Shown here piece by piece: positions 1 through 9,627 of a stretch of DNA of 64,000 bases. Source of the stretch: Opitutales bacterium (GTDB taxonomy: Bacteria > Verrucomicrobiota > Verrucomicrobiia > Opitutales > Intestinicryptomonadaceae); assembly GCA_015061945.1 (NCBI GenBank), contig SUVP01000006.1, positions 62,001-126,000 of the forward strand. The letters are read 5' to 3'. Under the pieces are notes generated by a model. It saw nothing but the letters and a program-made list of their open reading frames with translations, was not told where the DNA came from and searched no databases. A program made the position numbers and the translations under genes. Each line of letters begins with the position of its first letter. Position 1 is the stretch's first letter.

Positions 1-3000
1 AAGAATATCTGGGGTATAACTCCATCGATTAGCCAACTCCAAAGTGAAGGTGGCGTTGCTGGTGCAGTACACGGTGCTCTTCAAACAGGTACTTTGATGA
101 CAACATTCACAGCATCGCAAGGTTTGTTGTTGATGGTACCAAATATGTACAAAATCGCAGGTGAGCTCACAAGCTTTGTAATGCACGTTTCTGCTCGTGC
201 CCTCGCACACAGCGGATTGTCGATTTTTGGCGACCACACAGACGTAATGGCATGCCGTCAAACAGGTTTTGCAATGCTCTGCTCGAACAGCGTACAAGAA
301 GCACACGATATGGCTCTTATCGCACACGCATCGACACTCTTGTCTCGTGTACCATTCTTGCACTTCTTTGATGGTTTCCGTACTTCGCACGAAATTAACA
401 CATACGAACCTATTTCAGACGATATTCTCAAGGAAATGATTTCGTACGACAAGGTTCTCGAATTCCGTGGTCGTGCACTTTCTTGCGAAAACCCAAATAT
501 CCGTGGTACAGCACAAAACCCAGACGTATACTTCCAAGGCTGGGAAGCACGCAACCCATACTACACGAAGTGTGCTGAAATTATCGCTGAACAAATGGAA
601 AAGTTTGGCAAGCTTACTGGCAGAAATTATAAGCCATATCAATATTATGGTGCAGAAGACGCAGAACGTGTAATCGTAATTATGGGCAGTGGCGTTGAAA
701 CAACTGACGAAACAGCAAAAGTTCTCAACGCAAATGGCGAAAAAGTTGGTGTACTCAGCGTAAGAATGTTCCGTCCATTCAGCGTAAAGATGTTTATGGA
801 CGCATTGCCAAAGACAGCAAAAGTTATCACAGTTCTCGACAGAACTAAGGAACTTGGCTCGATGGGCGAACCACTCTTCCAAGAAGTATCTTCAACAATC
901 GCAGAAGCACGCAACACAGGTATTGTTCCACGTTCGTTCGACCCTGTAATCCTCGGTGGTAGATATGCTCTCGGTTCAAAGGAATACACCCCAGCAATGG
1001 TCAAGGGTATTTACGACAATATGAAGTCGGCAACACCTAAGACACACTTCTCGGTTGGTATCATCGACGACGTAACAAATAACTCAATTTCTTACGACGA
1101 ATCTTTCAAGCTCGACGATTCAGAAGTAAAGAGTGCAGTATTCTACGGTTTGGGTTCAGACGGTACAGTTGGTGCAAATAAGAACTCGATTAAGATTATC
1201 GGTAACGAAACACCAAACTACGCACAAGCATACTTCGTTTACGACTCAAAGAAGAGTGGTGGTATAACAGTATCACACTTGCGTTTTGGTCCAAATGCAA
1301 TCCGTGCTCCGTACCTCGTACGCAACGCACAATTTGTTGCATGCCACCAATTCTCATTTATGCAAAAGTACAAGGTGCTCGACTGCGCAGCAGAAGGTGC
1401 AGTGTTCCTCTTGAACTCAATTTACGACAAAGATACAGTTTGGAATCACCTCAATAGAGACGTACAACAAACAATCATCGACAAGAAGATTAAGTTCTAC
1501 GTTATCGACGCATACAAGGTTGCAAAACAAACAGGTATGGGTGGCAGAATCAATACGATTATGCAAACTTGCTACTTTGCAATTTCAGGTGTTCTCCCAC
1601 AAGATGAAGCAATCGCAAAGATTAAGGGAGCTATTGAAAAAACATACAGCAAGAAGGGTCAAGACGTTGTTGAAAAGAACTTCGTTGCAGTTGACGCATC
1701 TGTTGCAAACCTCTTCCAAGTTGAAGTTCCATCGGCTCCAACAGCAGAACAAGGTTTCCCACAAACTGTTTCTGACAAGGCTCCAGACTTCGTAAAACGC
1801 GTAACAGCTGTTATGATGCGCGACGAAGGCGATAAGCTCCCAGTTTCAGCACTCCCAGTTGACGGCGTATGGCCAAGCTCAACAACACAATGGGAAAAGC
1901 GTAATATCGCAATCGAAGTTCCAGAATGGAACCCAGATTTGTGTATCCAATGTACAAAGTGTGCAACAATTTGCCCACACGCAGCAATTCGTGCAAAGTT
2001 CTATCCAAACAGCGAACTCGAAAATGCACCTGCAGAATTCAAGAAGGTGGCATTCCGTTCGCCAAAGAATCCAGATTGCTCGTTCACAATCCAAGTAGCA
2101 CCAGAAGATTGCACAGGTTGTGGTCTTTGTGCAACGGTTTGCCCTTCAAAGAGCAAGACAGAAGAAGGCGTAAAGGCTCTTATGATGGTTGCTCAAGAAC
2201 CAATCCGCGAAAGAGAAGCAAAGAACTTCGAGTTCTTCCTCTCAATTAAGAATCCAGATAGACTCGCACTTGGCGAAACAGTTAAGGACGTACAATTCCG
2301 TCAGCCATTGTTTGAATTCTCTGGTTCATGTGCAGGTTGCGGTGAAACACCATATGTAAAAACACTTACACAACTCTTCGGCGACAGACTCCTTATCGCA
2401 AATGCAACAGGTTGCTCGTCGATTTATGGTGGTAATTTGCCAACAACTCCATACTGCGTAAATCAAGAAGGTAGAGGTCCAGCATGGGCAAACTCACTCT
2501 TTGAAGATAACGCAGAATTTGGTTATGGCTATCGCATTTCTCTCGATAAGAAAGAAGAAATGGCAAAGGATCTCGTTGTTAAGCTCGCATCGAAACTCGG
2601 TGATGACTTGGTAAAGGAAATCCTCGAAGCAGACCAATCGACAGAAGCAGGTATCGCAAAACAACGTGAAAGAGTATCGGCACTCAAGGCAAAGATTGCT
2701 GGCGACGATTCGTACGAAGCAAAAGCACTCGCATCGTTGGCTGATGACCTCGTAAAGAAGTCGGTATGGATTCTCGGTGGCGACGGTTGGGCATACGATA
2801 TCGGTTACGGCGGTCTCGACCACGTTCTCGCAAGCGGTAAGAATGTAAACATTATGGTAATGGATACAGAAGTTTACTCGAATACAGGTGGTCAAATGAG
2901 TAAGTCTACACCAATCGGTGCTGTTGCAAAGTTTGCATCACAAGGTAAGGCAACTCCGAAGAAAGACCTCGGTATGCTCGCAGTTGACTATGGCAATGTT

Positions 3001-3402
3001 TATGTCGCACAAATTGCTATCGGTGCAAACGATGCACAAGCAATCAAAGCATTCTCAGAAGCGAACAGCTACGAAGGTACATCGCTTATTATCGCATACA
3101 GCCACTGTATCTCGCACGGCTACAACTTGCTCAATGGTCCATCACAACAAAAGGCAGCAGTCGAATCTGGCTACTGGCCATTGTATAGATACGATCCACG
3201 CAAGATTGGCACAGGCGAAAATCCATTCAAGCTCGACTCGAAGGATCCAAAGATTCCAGTTGGAGAATATATGAAGGTTGAAAACCGCTTCAAGATGCTC
3301 CAAAAGTCGAACCCAGAACGTGCAAGTGCTCTCGAAGCAGACGCACAAGCATTCATCAATCAACGCTGGGCGAAGTACAAGTATCTTGCAGAACGCAAGT
3401 AA
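1..3402 (+). CDS. nifJ: Pyruvate:ferredoxin (flavodoxin) oxidoreductase, 5'-truncated by window edge
   Basis: Catalyses CoA-dependent oxidative decarboxylation of pyruvate to acetyl-CoA and CO2 with reduction of ferredoxin or flavodoxin, in the cytoplasm. The reading frame is open from base 1 (KNIWGITPSISQLQSEGG) and 1133 residues are visible; by comparison with the roughly 1170-1230 residue family about 50 N-terminal residues lie outside. Visible in order: pyrimidine-binding and CoA domains, two 4Fe-4S clusters (CIQCTKCATICP near residue 647 and CTGCGLCATVCP near 704), the CAGCGE cysteine motif near 777, and the thiamine diphosphate core GDGWAYDIGYGGLDHVL near 929. It lacks the long C-terminal extension of Desulfovibrio PFOR. 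Codon use is strongly biased (ctc, ttc, gac, aag), consistent with high expression. A strong terminator follows at once, so it is probably monocistronic or last in its unit. It marks a fermentative anaerobe. Confidence 0.97.
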   Translation, partial: KNIWGITPSISQLQSEGGVAGAVHGALQTGTLMTTFTASQGLLLMVPNMYKIAGELTSFVMHVSARALAHSGLSIFGDHTDVMACRQTGFAMLCSNSVQEAHDMALIAHASTLLSRVPFLHFFDGFRTSHEINTYEPISDDILKEMISYDKVLEFRGRALSCENPNIRGTAQNPDVYFQGWEARNPYYTKCAEIIAEQMEKFGKLTGRNYKPYQYYGAEDAERVIVIMGSGVETTDETAKVLNANGEKVGVLSVRMFRPFSVKMFMDALPKTAKVITVLDRTKELGSMGEPLFQEVSSTIAEARNTGIVPRSFDPVILGGRYALGSKEYTPAMVKGIYDNMKSATPKTHFSVGIIDDVTNNSISYDESFKLDDSEVKSAVFYGLGSDGTVGANKNSIKIIGNETPNYAQAYFVYDSKKSGGITVSHLRFGPNAIRAPYLVRNAQFVACHQFSFMQKYKVLDCAAEGAVFLLNSIYDKDTVWNHLNRDVQQTIIDKKIKFYVIDAYKVAKQTGMGGRINTIMQTCYFAISGVLPQDEAIAKIKGAIEKTYSKKGQDVVEKNFVAVDASVANLFQVEVPSAPTAEQGFPQTVSDKAPDFVKRVTAVMMRDEGDKLPVSALPVDGVWPSSTTQWEKRNIAIEVPEWNPDLCIQCTKCATICPHAAIRAKFYPNSELENAPAEFKKVAFRSPKNPDCSFTIQVAPEDCTGCGLCATVCPSKSKTEEGVKALMMVAQEPIREREAKNFEFFLSIKNPDRLALGETVKDVQFRQPLFEFSGSCAGCGETPYVKTLTQLFGDRLLIANATGCSSIYGGNLPTTPYCVNQEGRGPAWANSLFEDNAEFGYGYRISLDKKEEMAKDLVVKLASKLGDDLVKEILEADQSTEAGIAKQRERVSALKAKIAGDDSYEAKALASLADDLVKKSVWILGGDGWAYDIGYGGLDHVLASGKNVNIMVMDTEVYSNTGGQMSKSTPIGAVAKFASQGKATPKKDLGMLAVDYGNVYVAQIAIGANDAQAIKAFSEANSYEGTSLIIAYSHCISHGYNLLNGPSQQKAAVESGYWPLYRYDPRKIGTGENPFKLDSKDPKIPVGEYMKVENRFKMLQKSNPERASALEADAQAFINQRWAKYKYLAERK

Positions 3403-3423
3403 GATTTACTTGATTCTTAAAAC

Positions 3424-3456
3424 AAAAAAGCTTACGGGAATCCGTAAGCTTTTTTT
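3424..3456. terminator. Bidirectional intrinsic terminator between nifJ and rlhA
   Basis: Perfect stem AAGCTTACGG / CCGTAAGCTT around a GAAT loop, flanked by an A run on the left and a T run on the right. It can therefore end nifJ on the plus strand and the rlhA unit on the minus strand. Confidence 0.9.
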
Positions 3457-3485
3457 GTGGATACAACTTTTGTGAAATCAAAAAA

Positions 3486-5330
3486 TTATTTGTAAAAAAT
3501 ATTCATTCCACAATTTTTGCAGTCTGTGTAAACGTGTAAATACGCAGACTGATTTTTTAAAATCAGAGGTTGCTTAATTTTTTTGTCAGATGTTTTTGTG
3601 CAGAGGTTTAGTTCTCGCAAAATGCAATGTTTTGTTTGCATAACCTGCTTGCCAAGGAGCGATTCTTTTGGGGTAGATTCAACCGCACGTCCCGATATAT
3701 TTATACCGAATTTTTTGTAAAATTTTTCAGCGTAAGAATTGAGTACATTTGCAAGCTCGTCAGATTGGATTGTATCTGTTGTAATATCGAAGTTTGGTTG
3801 GGGAGCGATATATTGTCTTTGCGATTGCTTGTAAGAATCGAGTATATTTTTTGTGAGAGCGTCGATAAGTTCGCGTCTTATCGCATTGATTTTCGAGACG
3901 GGAAGGAATGGAACATTTTTTGAATTTACAAAAATATTTTTTGCTACAAACGGAGTCTGCCCGAGCTTTGCGAGGTTTTGCTTTAATGTTTCTATTGCAC
4001 GATTCTCATTTTGTGCGTTCGTTATATCTGTAATTTTAACACTTGCTTCAATCGCACGTTCGTCGAGAGTTTTTACAGAAAAAAGTGTAGCGTTTTCTGC
4101 TGATGACACAGAAATTTCTACATCCATTTTTCTGACAATTTGTTTCTCGAGTTCGCTTTCAAATTTCACGTTTTTGTTTCGGAAAATTTTTGAATTTGCC
4201 CGAACGATTATTTTATCATTTGGATGTCCGAGATAAACTTTGTCGCCTTCAATTTTTCTGACTGCACAGCCAAAAGAATTTTCTTTATCTTCAAAGACAA
4301 GTCCGTCGCCGTTTGAGAGAATCGCAGTTGCGTTTGGAAGAATAAATCCGTTTGGAAAAGTTTTCTTCGCAAAGCCGATAAATTCACCCTTTGCTTTTGG
4401 TGTGTCAAAACTCGCACAATTTTTTTGCGTGCCGTGCAAGTGATATTCACAGAATGTGCGTGTAAAAGTCTTATTTGGATCGGGCTGAAAATCTATTTCG
4501 GATTTCCCAAAAGACGCACGTTTCAAATTGCGAGATTCAATTTCTTTGTCGAGAATTTTGCGATAATACGCAGTTGTATTTTTCACATAATTTTCGTCTT
4601 TTAACCGACCTTCGATTTTAAAAATATCTACACCAGCATCGAGCATTTCTCCGACCGATTGCGAGCGATTCATATCTCGAAGCGACAAGTAGTGAGCGGG
4701 CGGAGCTATTTCATTTTCGTCGGCGTCGTAGAGTTCGTATTTCATACGGCAAGGTTGTGCACACTCTCCACGATTGCCACTTCGCCCACCGATTGCGTAG
4801 CTTAAACGACATTGTCCGCTATACGATACACAGAGTGCTCCGTGTACAAAGCATTCGATTCGAGTGTCGGGTTTGAGTGCTTGCGAGATTTCTTTTATCT
4901 GCTCGAGTGAAAGTTCTCGAGCCAAGACGATAGTGCCAAATCCGCAAGCCTCTAAAAATTTTGCTTTTTCGGTGGTTGTTGTGTGGCATTGTGTGCTTGC
5001 TTGTAAAGGCATTGGTGGGAGTCCACACTCGAGCAATCCCAAATCTTGAATAATTAGAGAATCCACTCCGACATCGTAAAGTTTTTTTGCCAAGTCTATT
5101 GCTTGTGGGATTTCGTCGTCGTGCAAAATCGTGTTTAAGGTTATGCAGACACGACATCCATAGAGATGGGCGAAGTCGCATAATTCGGCAATTTCGTCGG
5201 TTGGGTTTGACGCCACATATCTTGCACCAAATGCGTTTGCCCCAATGTATACTGCATCTGCTCCGCAAAGAATAGCACTTTTTGCGGTTTGGATATTTTT
5301 AGCGGGGCAGAGTAATTCTATACGCCTCAT
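3486..5330 (-). CDS. rlhA: U32 family protein, RlhA-type 23S rRNA C2501 hydroxylation factor
   Basis: RlhA (formerly YdcP, annotated as a U32 'collagenase-like' peptidase) is needed for 5-hydroxylation of a cytidine in the peptidyl-transferase region of 23S rRNA. The 614 residues follow the E. coli protein closely: GADAVYIGANAFGAR (23-37), TLNTILHDDE (64-73), LQASTQCH (109-116), the U32 signature ECFVHGALCVSYSGQC (159-174), and a second cysteine pair in RGECAQPC (188-195). These cysteines (167, 174, 190, 194) are the family's probable Fe-S ligands. A further cysteine set occurs in the C-terminal region (TKHC and CKNCG). It is slightly shorter than E. coli RlhA (about 653) because the sequence stops soon after CKNCG. 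Its start overlaps the stop of the upstream CPBP gene by 4 bases, so the two are co-transcribed. Role by homology; peptidase activity is not expected. Confidence 0.9.
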   Translation of the reverse strand: MRRIELLCPAKNIQTAKSAILCGADAVYIGANAFGARYVASNPTDEIAELCDFAHLYGCRVCITLNTILHDDEIPQAIDLAKKLYDVGVDSLIIQDLGLLECGLPPMPLQASTQCHTTTTEKAKFLEACGFGTIVLARELSLEQIKEISQALKPDTRIECFVHGALCVSYSGQCRLSYAIGGRSGNRGECAQPCRMKYELYDADENEIAPPAHYLSLRDMNRSQSVGEMLDAGVDIFKIEGRLKDENYVKNTTAYYRKILDKEIESRNLKRASFGKSEIDFQPDPNKTFTRTFCEYHLHGTQKNCASFDTPKAKGEFIGFAKKTFPNGFILPNATAILSNGDGLVFEDKENSFGCAVRKIEGDKVYLGHPNDKIIVRANSKIFRNKNVKFESELEKQIVRKMDVEISVSSAENATLFSVKTLDERAIEASVKITDITNAQNENRAIETLKQNLAKLGQTPFVAKNIFVNSKNVPFLPVSKINAIRRELIDALTKNILDSYKQSQRQYIAPQPNFDITTDTIQSDELANVLNSYAEKFYKKFGINISGRAVESTPKESLLGKQVMQTKHCILRELNLCTKTSDKKIKQPLILKNQSAYLHVYTDCKNCGMNIFYK

Positions 5331-6304
5331 TCTCGACTATCTTTTTGTTTTGGTTGCCAAAAACAAAGTGCAATAAAAATTAAAATCAACAATCCAAGTG
5401 CGAGGTATCCGTTTGTCATTCCAGCACTGCCAAAGTATTTTACATTTTCGCATGGCGTGCTATCGAAAATTTTTCTGAAACTTTGGATTCCAAAAACGAT
5501 AGCCGAGTGCATCGCAAGCGGAGCCCACAACATTTTTGTTCTAATATAAAGCATACAGAGAACTGCGCCAAAAACGAACAGCGTTAGAAATGGGATTAAA
5601 TCGAAGTTGCTTGAAATCCCGATAGTGTCGTACCAAGCGACAGTAAAGCCGATGTCCCACGGTGGAGTTTCGAGACCTCTCGACAACTCATTCCATAGCG
5701 ATTTTGGAGCACGGAAATGTTTGTACGAAAAAAACAACGAACTCAAAATTACCCCAGCAAGCGTCCCCCACGCAGTATAAATAGAACGCATAATCAAACA
5801 ACGCATAATGACTTCTTCGAGGAATCCGACGACCAGTCCGCCGAGAATTGCCCCAGCAAAAATATTTAAAACACGTGTAGCCGAGACATCTCTAAGTTTG
5901 ACGTCGCAGAAAAAATATTGGCAAGTAAAGACAATCCCAGCGAGTGCAAGCCCGACAATGAAAAATTTTATGAAAGTTTTAAGGGCGTCTTTGTTGAAAG
6001 GTAGTCCGAGATTAGAAATCGAGAACAAGCTACACTTTTTCATCATGTATGGGAGGAGAATTAGTGTCGCAGCGTAGCAGAGGCGATTGTAATATATATC
6101 AATTCTTTTTCCTAAAAGCCATTGTGTAGTTTCGGTCGAATTGAGGGAATCAATCCATTGTACGAGCCAATAAGTCGGGGCAGTGAAGACCGATGCGAAT
6201 AGGCAAGCACCGAAATATACGAGCAAAAAGAGTTTTAACCCTTCGTACGAACTTTGGTTCGGATTCAATCCGAAAAACATCAATTCTTTTTCACGTTTAA
6301 ACAT
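5327..6304 (-). CDS. CPBP family intramembrane glutamic endopeptidase
   Basis: Multi-pass membrane protein of 325 residues of the CPBP (CAAX protease and bacteriocin-processing, Abi/Rce1) family. The three diagnostic motifs are visible in membrane segments: EEVIMR (E163, E164, R168), FSYKH (F192, H196) and AMHSA (H266). About eight hydrophobic segments are apparent. Family members are site-2-like glutamic proteases; the substrate here is unknown. It is first in a two-gene minus-strand unit with rlhA, with a 4-base overlap. The first methionine (6304) is used; a second at residue 9 is also possible. No clear Shine-Dalgarno precedes it. Family confident, biological role unknown. Confidence 0.85.
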   Translation of the reverse strand: MFKREKELMFFGLNPNQSSYEGLKLFLLVYFGACLFASVFTAPTYWLVQWIDSLNSTETTQWLLGKRIDIYYNRLCYAATLILLPYMMKKCSLFSISNLGLPFNKDALKTFIKFFIVGLALAGIVFTCQYFFCDVKLRDVSATRVLNIFAGAILGGLVVGFLEEVIMRCLIMRSIYTAWGTLAGVILSSLFFSYKHFRAPKSLWNELSRGLETPPWDIGFTVAWYDTIGISSNFDLIPFLTLFVFGAVLCMLYIRTKMLWAPLAMHSAIVFGIQSFRKIFDSTPCENVKYFGSAGMTNGYLALGLLILIFIALCFWQPKQKDSRE

Positions 6305-6591
6305 AAGGTTGGAATTTATCGAATTATTGAAAAAATAAAAGAGAAAAAGAAAAAACGATTCGATTTTATGAACAAAAAGAGCGGAAAAGTGTCGAAAAAA
6401 TTAAATCTTTTATAAAAGTAAAAAAAAGCTGGAAATTTTGAGATTTTAGGTGTTGAATGTTCTTTTCAAATAGTAGTGTGCATTTCAAATGGCGAGGTGT
6501 GCACTCAAATAAAAGTTTTATGCGACACATAGAATAACATTCTTTGTTAGCAGAAAATTTTTAGATTTTCATACTTTAACCAAATTACCAA
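6305..6591. other. Divergent A+T-rich intergenic region with imperfect direct repeats
   Basis: Separates the minus-strand CPBP gene from the plus-strand TPR set. The only structure seen is a run of near-repeats at 6464-6482, 6483-6503 and (partial) 6504-6510, sharing the pattern CAAAT ... GTGTGCA. No confident promoter hexamers or coding frame were found. Confidence 0.5.
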
Positions 6592-9500
6592 ATGATATTT
6601 AACTCTAAACTTATAAAAGGTGCGTTAATCGCATTTGTATCGTTGTTGGCAACGTCGCAGTCGGCGTTTGCACAAAGCGTGGTGCAGATGGGTACAACTG
6701 AATTGAAGACAGAAGCAAAGGCTCTTGTTGACGAAAACAAGTACCTCGAAGCACGTCCATTCATTGTAGAATTGATTAAGCGTATAAATGATTCTCAAGA
6801 CGAAGTCTTAAAGAAAGAGCTTGAACAGCTCAACTATTTCTTGGCTTTTAGTTATTTGCAAGAATACAATAATACTCCTGAAAAGAAACATCTTAACCGT
6901 GCAATTTCAGGTTTCGACAGAGTTATAAATGAGTTCCCAAATGGCTCATATGCGGAGTCGGCTATCAAGACAAAAGCATCTTGTTATGACCTCATTGGAG
7001 ACGTCGAGAAGGCAATCAAAGCTCGTGAGATGCTCTTGCAAAAACCTTATGTAAATAAGCTCAATTACGCAGAGCAATATGATATCGTAAAGCGAATTTG
7101 CGAAGCGATATATTACCCACGCAAATGGAAAATGGGTGAAGTCTGGTTTGAGAGAATGCTCAATATGGCAAGAAACCCCGAAGACAAAGTCTTTGCGGCA
7201 TCAGGTCTTATCCAGTGCAAAATTGCAAAGAAAGAGTACGACGCAATTAAAAAGTATTTTCCATATATGGTTTACGATGCACCTGCTCGCAGTGATATCG
7301 CATTGAACCTCGCATTGCTCACATCTGGCGATGAACTTGTAAAGAAAGAAAAGTTTAGCGACGCATCTGTTATCTATAATATGGTGCTTAATCGCGACGA
7401 AATTGAAGCAAACCTCAAACGTTTCCTCGAAGTTGCAAAAGCTCGCCACGCTCGTGCGTTGAGAATTAATCCAGAAAGCCAAGCAACAGCAGATGCTGAA
7501 AAACAAGTAAAAATTCTTGAAGCACAAATCGAAGCTCTCGCACCAGTTCAAGATTATACCGCAGAGTTGATGGCACGCAATGCTCGCAACTATATGCTCA
7601 CAGAACGTGATTTTGAAGGGTTCTGGTCGTATTATAGAATGCTCCGTACATATCCAAATCACCAAAATGCAGAAGATTTCTATATGGCATCAATCATTGG
7701 TGCACAGAAGATCGGCAAAGATGATACAATGTTCCAACTCGGTGAAGAATATCTTAAGAACTTTTCGGAAGGTACATACGTTAAAGATATCCAACTTCAA
7801 AGAGCTCAATATTTCTTAAAGAAAAAGGATACCGTATCATTCTTTGCACTCGCTCAAAAGTTTATTGCTGAAAATCCAGACGAACCACCATATTCAAATG
7901 ACTTCATCTTCTTGATGGGTAAAACATGGCTCGATATGGGTAAGTATAAAGAACTCGTAACAACTTTTGGAAAGTATAATAAAGAAAATCCAGATACAGC
8001 AATTTCTGAAGGTTGTATGTATTGGTCGGGTATTGCATACTTGGCAACGAGTGATTTTAAGAACGCAGCAAAAGTTCTCGCAAAGATGATTGACTCGTTC
8101 CCGAATGGTGCATACGCAGAAGACGGTATGTATCGTAGCGGTGTTGCTGCATTTGGTGCTGGTAATTTTGGACTTGCACGCGATACACTCGAAGACTTTG
8201 TAAGCCGTTATCCAAATAGCGTTCTTCGCGGTGAAGTCGAATTCTTCCTCGGTGATATTTACGCAAACAATGCACACCTTGAGTATGCAATGAAGCACTA
8301 TAGTGCTGTTGAAAAATATACAAAGAATCAAAACTTCATAGACAACGCATATACTCAATCTGCAAAACTTTTGCACGATGTAGAAAAATATGACGAAGAA
8401 ATTGCGTTGATGGATAAGTATATTGCAAAATATCCAAAGGGTATTTGTTCTGATGCATCTTTCAATAAAGCAAAAGCATTTGAACTTCTTGCAAAGCCAG
8501 CCGACGCATTGGCAATCTATGGCGATGCAATTATGAAGTATGGTGCAAACTTTAAAGACGATGGTGTCGATAAAATGATTCTCGACTACAACAGAATGTA
8601 TCTCGAAAACGAAAAGAAACTTGCAGCAACAATGGAGTTCCTCAAGGCACTCTTGAAAGATAAAGAATTGTTGCGCAATATGGTTGAAGTTCCAGCAAAG
8701 AGATATCGCTATTTCCAAGATAACCCAAATATCGATAAGCGTCTTTACGAAAAATTCAAACGCGATAAGGCATTTGGTCCACAGCTTTACAAAGACAAGA
8801 CACTTGTAAATAAACTCATTGCAACTTATGCAGAACAAATTGCAAAGTATCCAAAGGGTGGAACTGCAAAGGTCTTTAATGAAATGATTGCAAAGGCAAA
8901 ATCGACAAAGAATAAGACTCTTGAATATCGCTTGTTGATGGGTCTTGACGCAATCGGAGTACCAGTTAAAGACCAACAGATGTTTACTATCGACGATATC
9001 AAAATTGCGTCGATGCGTACACTCGTGTGGATGGGTAAGCTCAACGAAAAGTACGGTGCAGAACACGCTCGCAAACCATTTGAAGAAGCAGTAAAAAGAG
9101 ATGAGTTTGAATATTTGATTGACGCTCTCTTTGGTGCTGCAGCACTCGAAGAACGCCTTGCAGCAAAAGGTCAAGGCAAGTGGGAAGTTGCAATTAAGTT
9201 CTATCAAGAAATTGAAAAAGACTTCCCGTCTGACCCACGTGCAGCAACAGCGATGTTGAAGAGAACCGATATTCTTATGAAGCTCGGTAAACGTAATCAA
9301 GCAATCAAGTGCTATGAAACAGTGTTGAAGTCTCCAGCATGGCGTGGTGAAGCATACGCAGAAGCCTTGTATAAACTTGGTCAAATTGCTATGCACAATA
9401 AGAAGACGAACGAAGCCCTTATGTATTTCGACCGTTGCTATCTTGGTTATGCAAATTGCTACAACTGGACAGGTAAAGCAGTCCTCTCGGCAGCACAGTT

Positions 9501-9621
9501 GCTTGTGGCAAATGGCGAAAACAAAAAGGCAAAAGAACTTTGTGCTGAATTTATCGAAAACAAACTTAACGAGGCGTCGCCAGATTACGCCGAAATTAAA
9601 CAATACTTCAATATTCTTTAG
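6592..9621 (+). CDS. Large secreted TPR (tetratricopeptide repeat) protein
   Basis: A 1009-residue protein with a clear Sec signal peptide (hydrophobic core about 10-22, probable cleavage after SAFA, residue 27). The rest is helical and carries many TPR-like pairs, recognisable from recurrent A-x(3)-Y/F-P-x-G patterns such as FPNGSYAESA, FPNGAYAEDGMYRSG, YPKGICSDASF, YPKGGTAK and FPSDPRAATAML. These resemble the TPRs of periplasmic scaffold proteins (YbgF/CpoB- and BamD-like). It probably acts as a periplasmic or outer-membrane scaffold. It starts a tight three-gene set: the next gene begins 6 bases after its stop. Codon bias matches nifJ, suggesting high expression. No Shine-Dalgarno precedes the ATG. 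Family-level call only; partner proteins unknown. Confidence 0.8.
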   Translation: MIFNSKLIKGALIAFVSLLATSQSAFAQSVVQMGTTELKTEAKALVDENKYLEARPFIVELIKRINDSQDEVLKKELEQLNYFLAFSYLQEYNNTPEKKHLNRAISGFDRVINEFPNGSYAESAIKTKASCYDLIGDVEKAIKAREMLLQKPYVNKLNYAEQYDIVKRICEAIYYPRKWKMGEVWFERMLNMARNPEDKVFAASGLIQCKIAKKEYDAIKKYFPYMVYDAPARSDIALNLALLTSGDELVKKEKFSDASVIYNMVLNRDEIEANLKRFLEVAKARHARALRINPESQATADAEKQVKILEAQIEALAPVQDYTAELMARNARNYMLTERDFEGFWSYYRMLRTYPNHQNAEDFYMASIIGAQKIGKDDTMFQLGEEYLKNFSEGTYVKDIQLQRAQYFLKKKDTVSFFALAQKFIAENPDEPPYSNDFIFLMGKTWLDMGKYKELVTTFGKYNKENPDTAISEGCMYWSGIAYLATSDFKNAAKVLAKMIDSFPNGAYAEDGMYRSGVAAFGAGNFGLARDTLEDFVSRYPNSVLRGEVEFFLGDIYANNAHLEYAMKHYSAVEKYTKNQNFIDNAYTQSAKLLHDVEKYDEEIALMDKYIAKYPKGICSDASFNKAKAFELLAKPADALAIYGDAIMKYGANFKDDGVDKMILDYNRMYLENEKKLAATMEFLKALLKDKELLRNMVEVPAKRYRYFQDNPNIDKRLYEKFKRDKAFGPQLYKDKTLVNKLIATYAEQIAKYPKGGTAKVFNEMIAKAKSTKNKTLEYRLLMGLDAIGVPVKDQQMFTIDDIKIASMRTLVWMGKLNEKYGAEHARKPFEEAVKRDEFEYLIDALFGAAALEERLAAKGQGKWEVAIKFYQEIEKDFPSDPRAATAMLKRTDILMKLGKRNQAIKCYETVLKSPAWRGEAYAEALYKLGQIAMHNKKTNEALMYFDRCYLGYANCYNWTGKAVLSAAQLLVANGENKKAKELCAEFIENKLNEASPDYAEIKQYFNIL

Positions 9622-9627
9622 TGAGAT

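Noticed and set aside
3486-5330. Reading the U32 protein as a secreted collagenase
   Set aside because: No signal peptide, and the conserved cysteine pattern and length follow RlhA.
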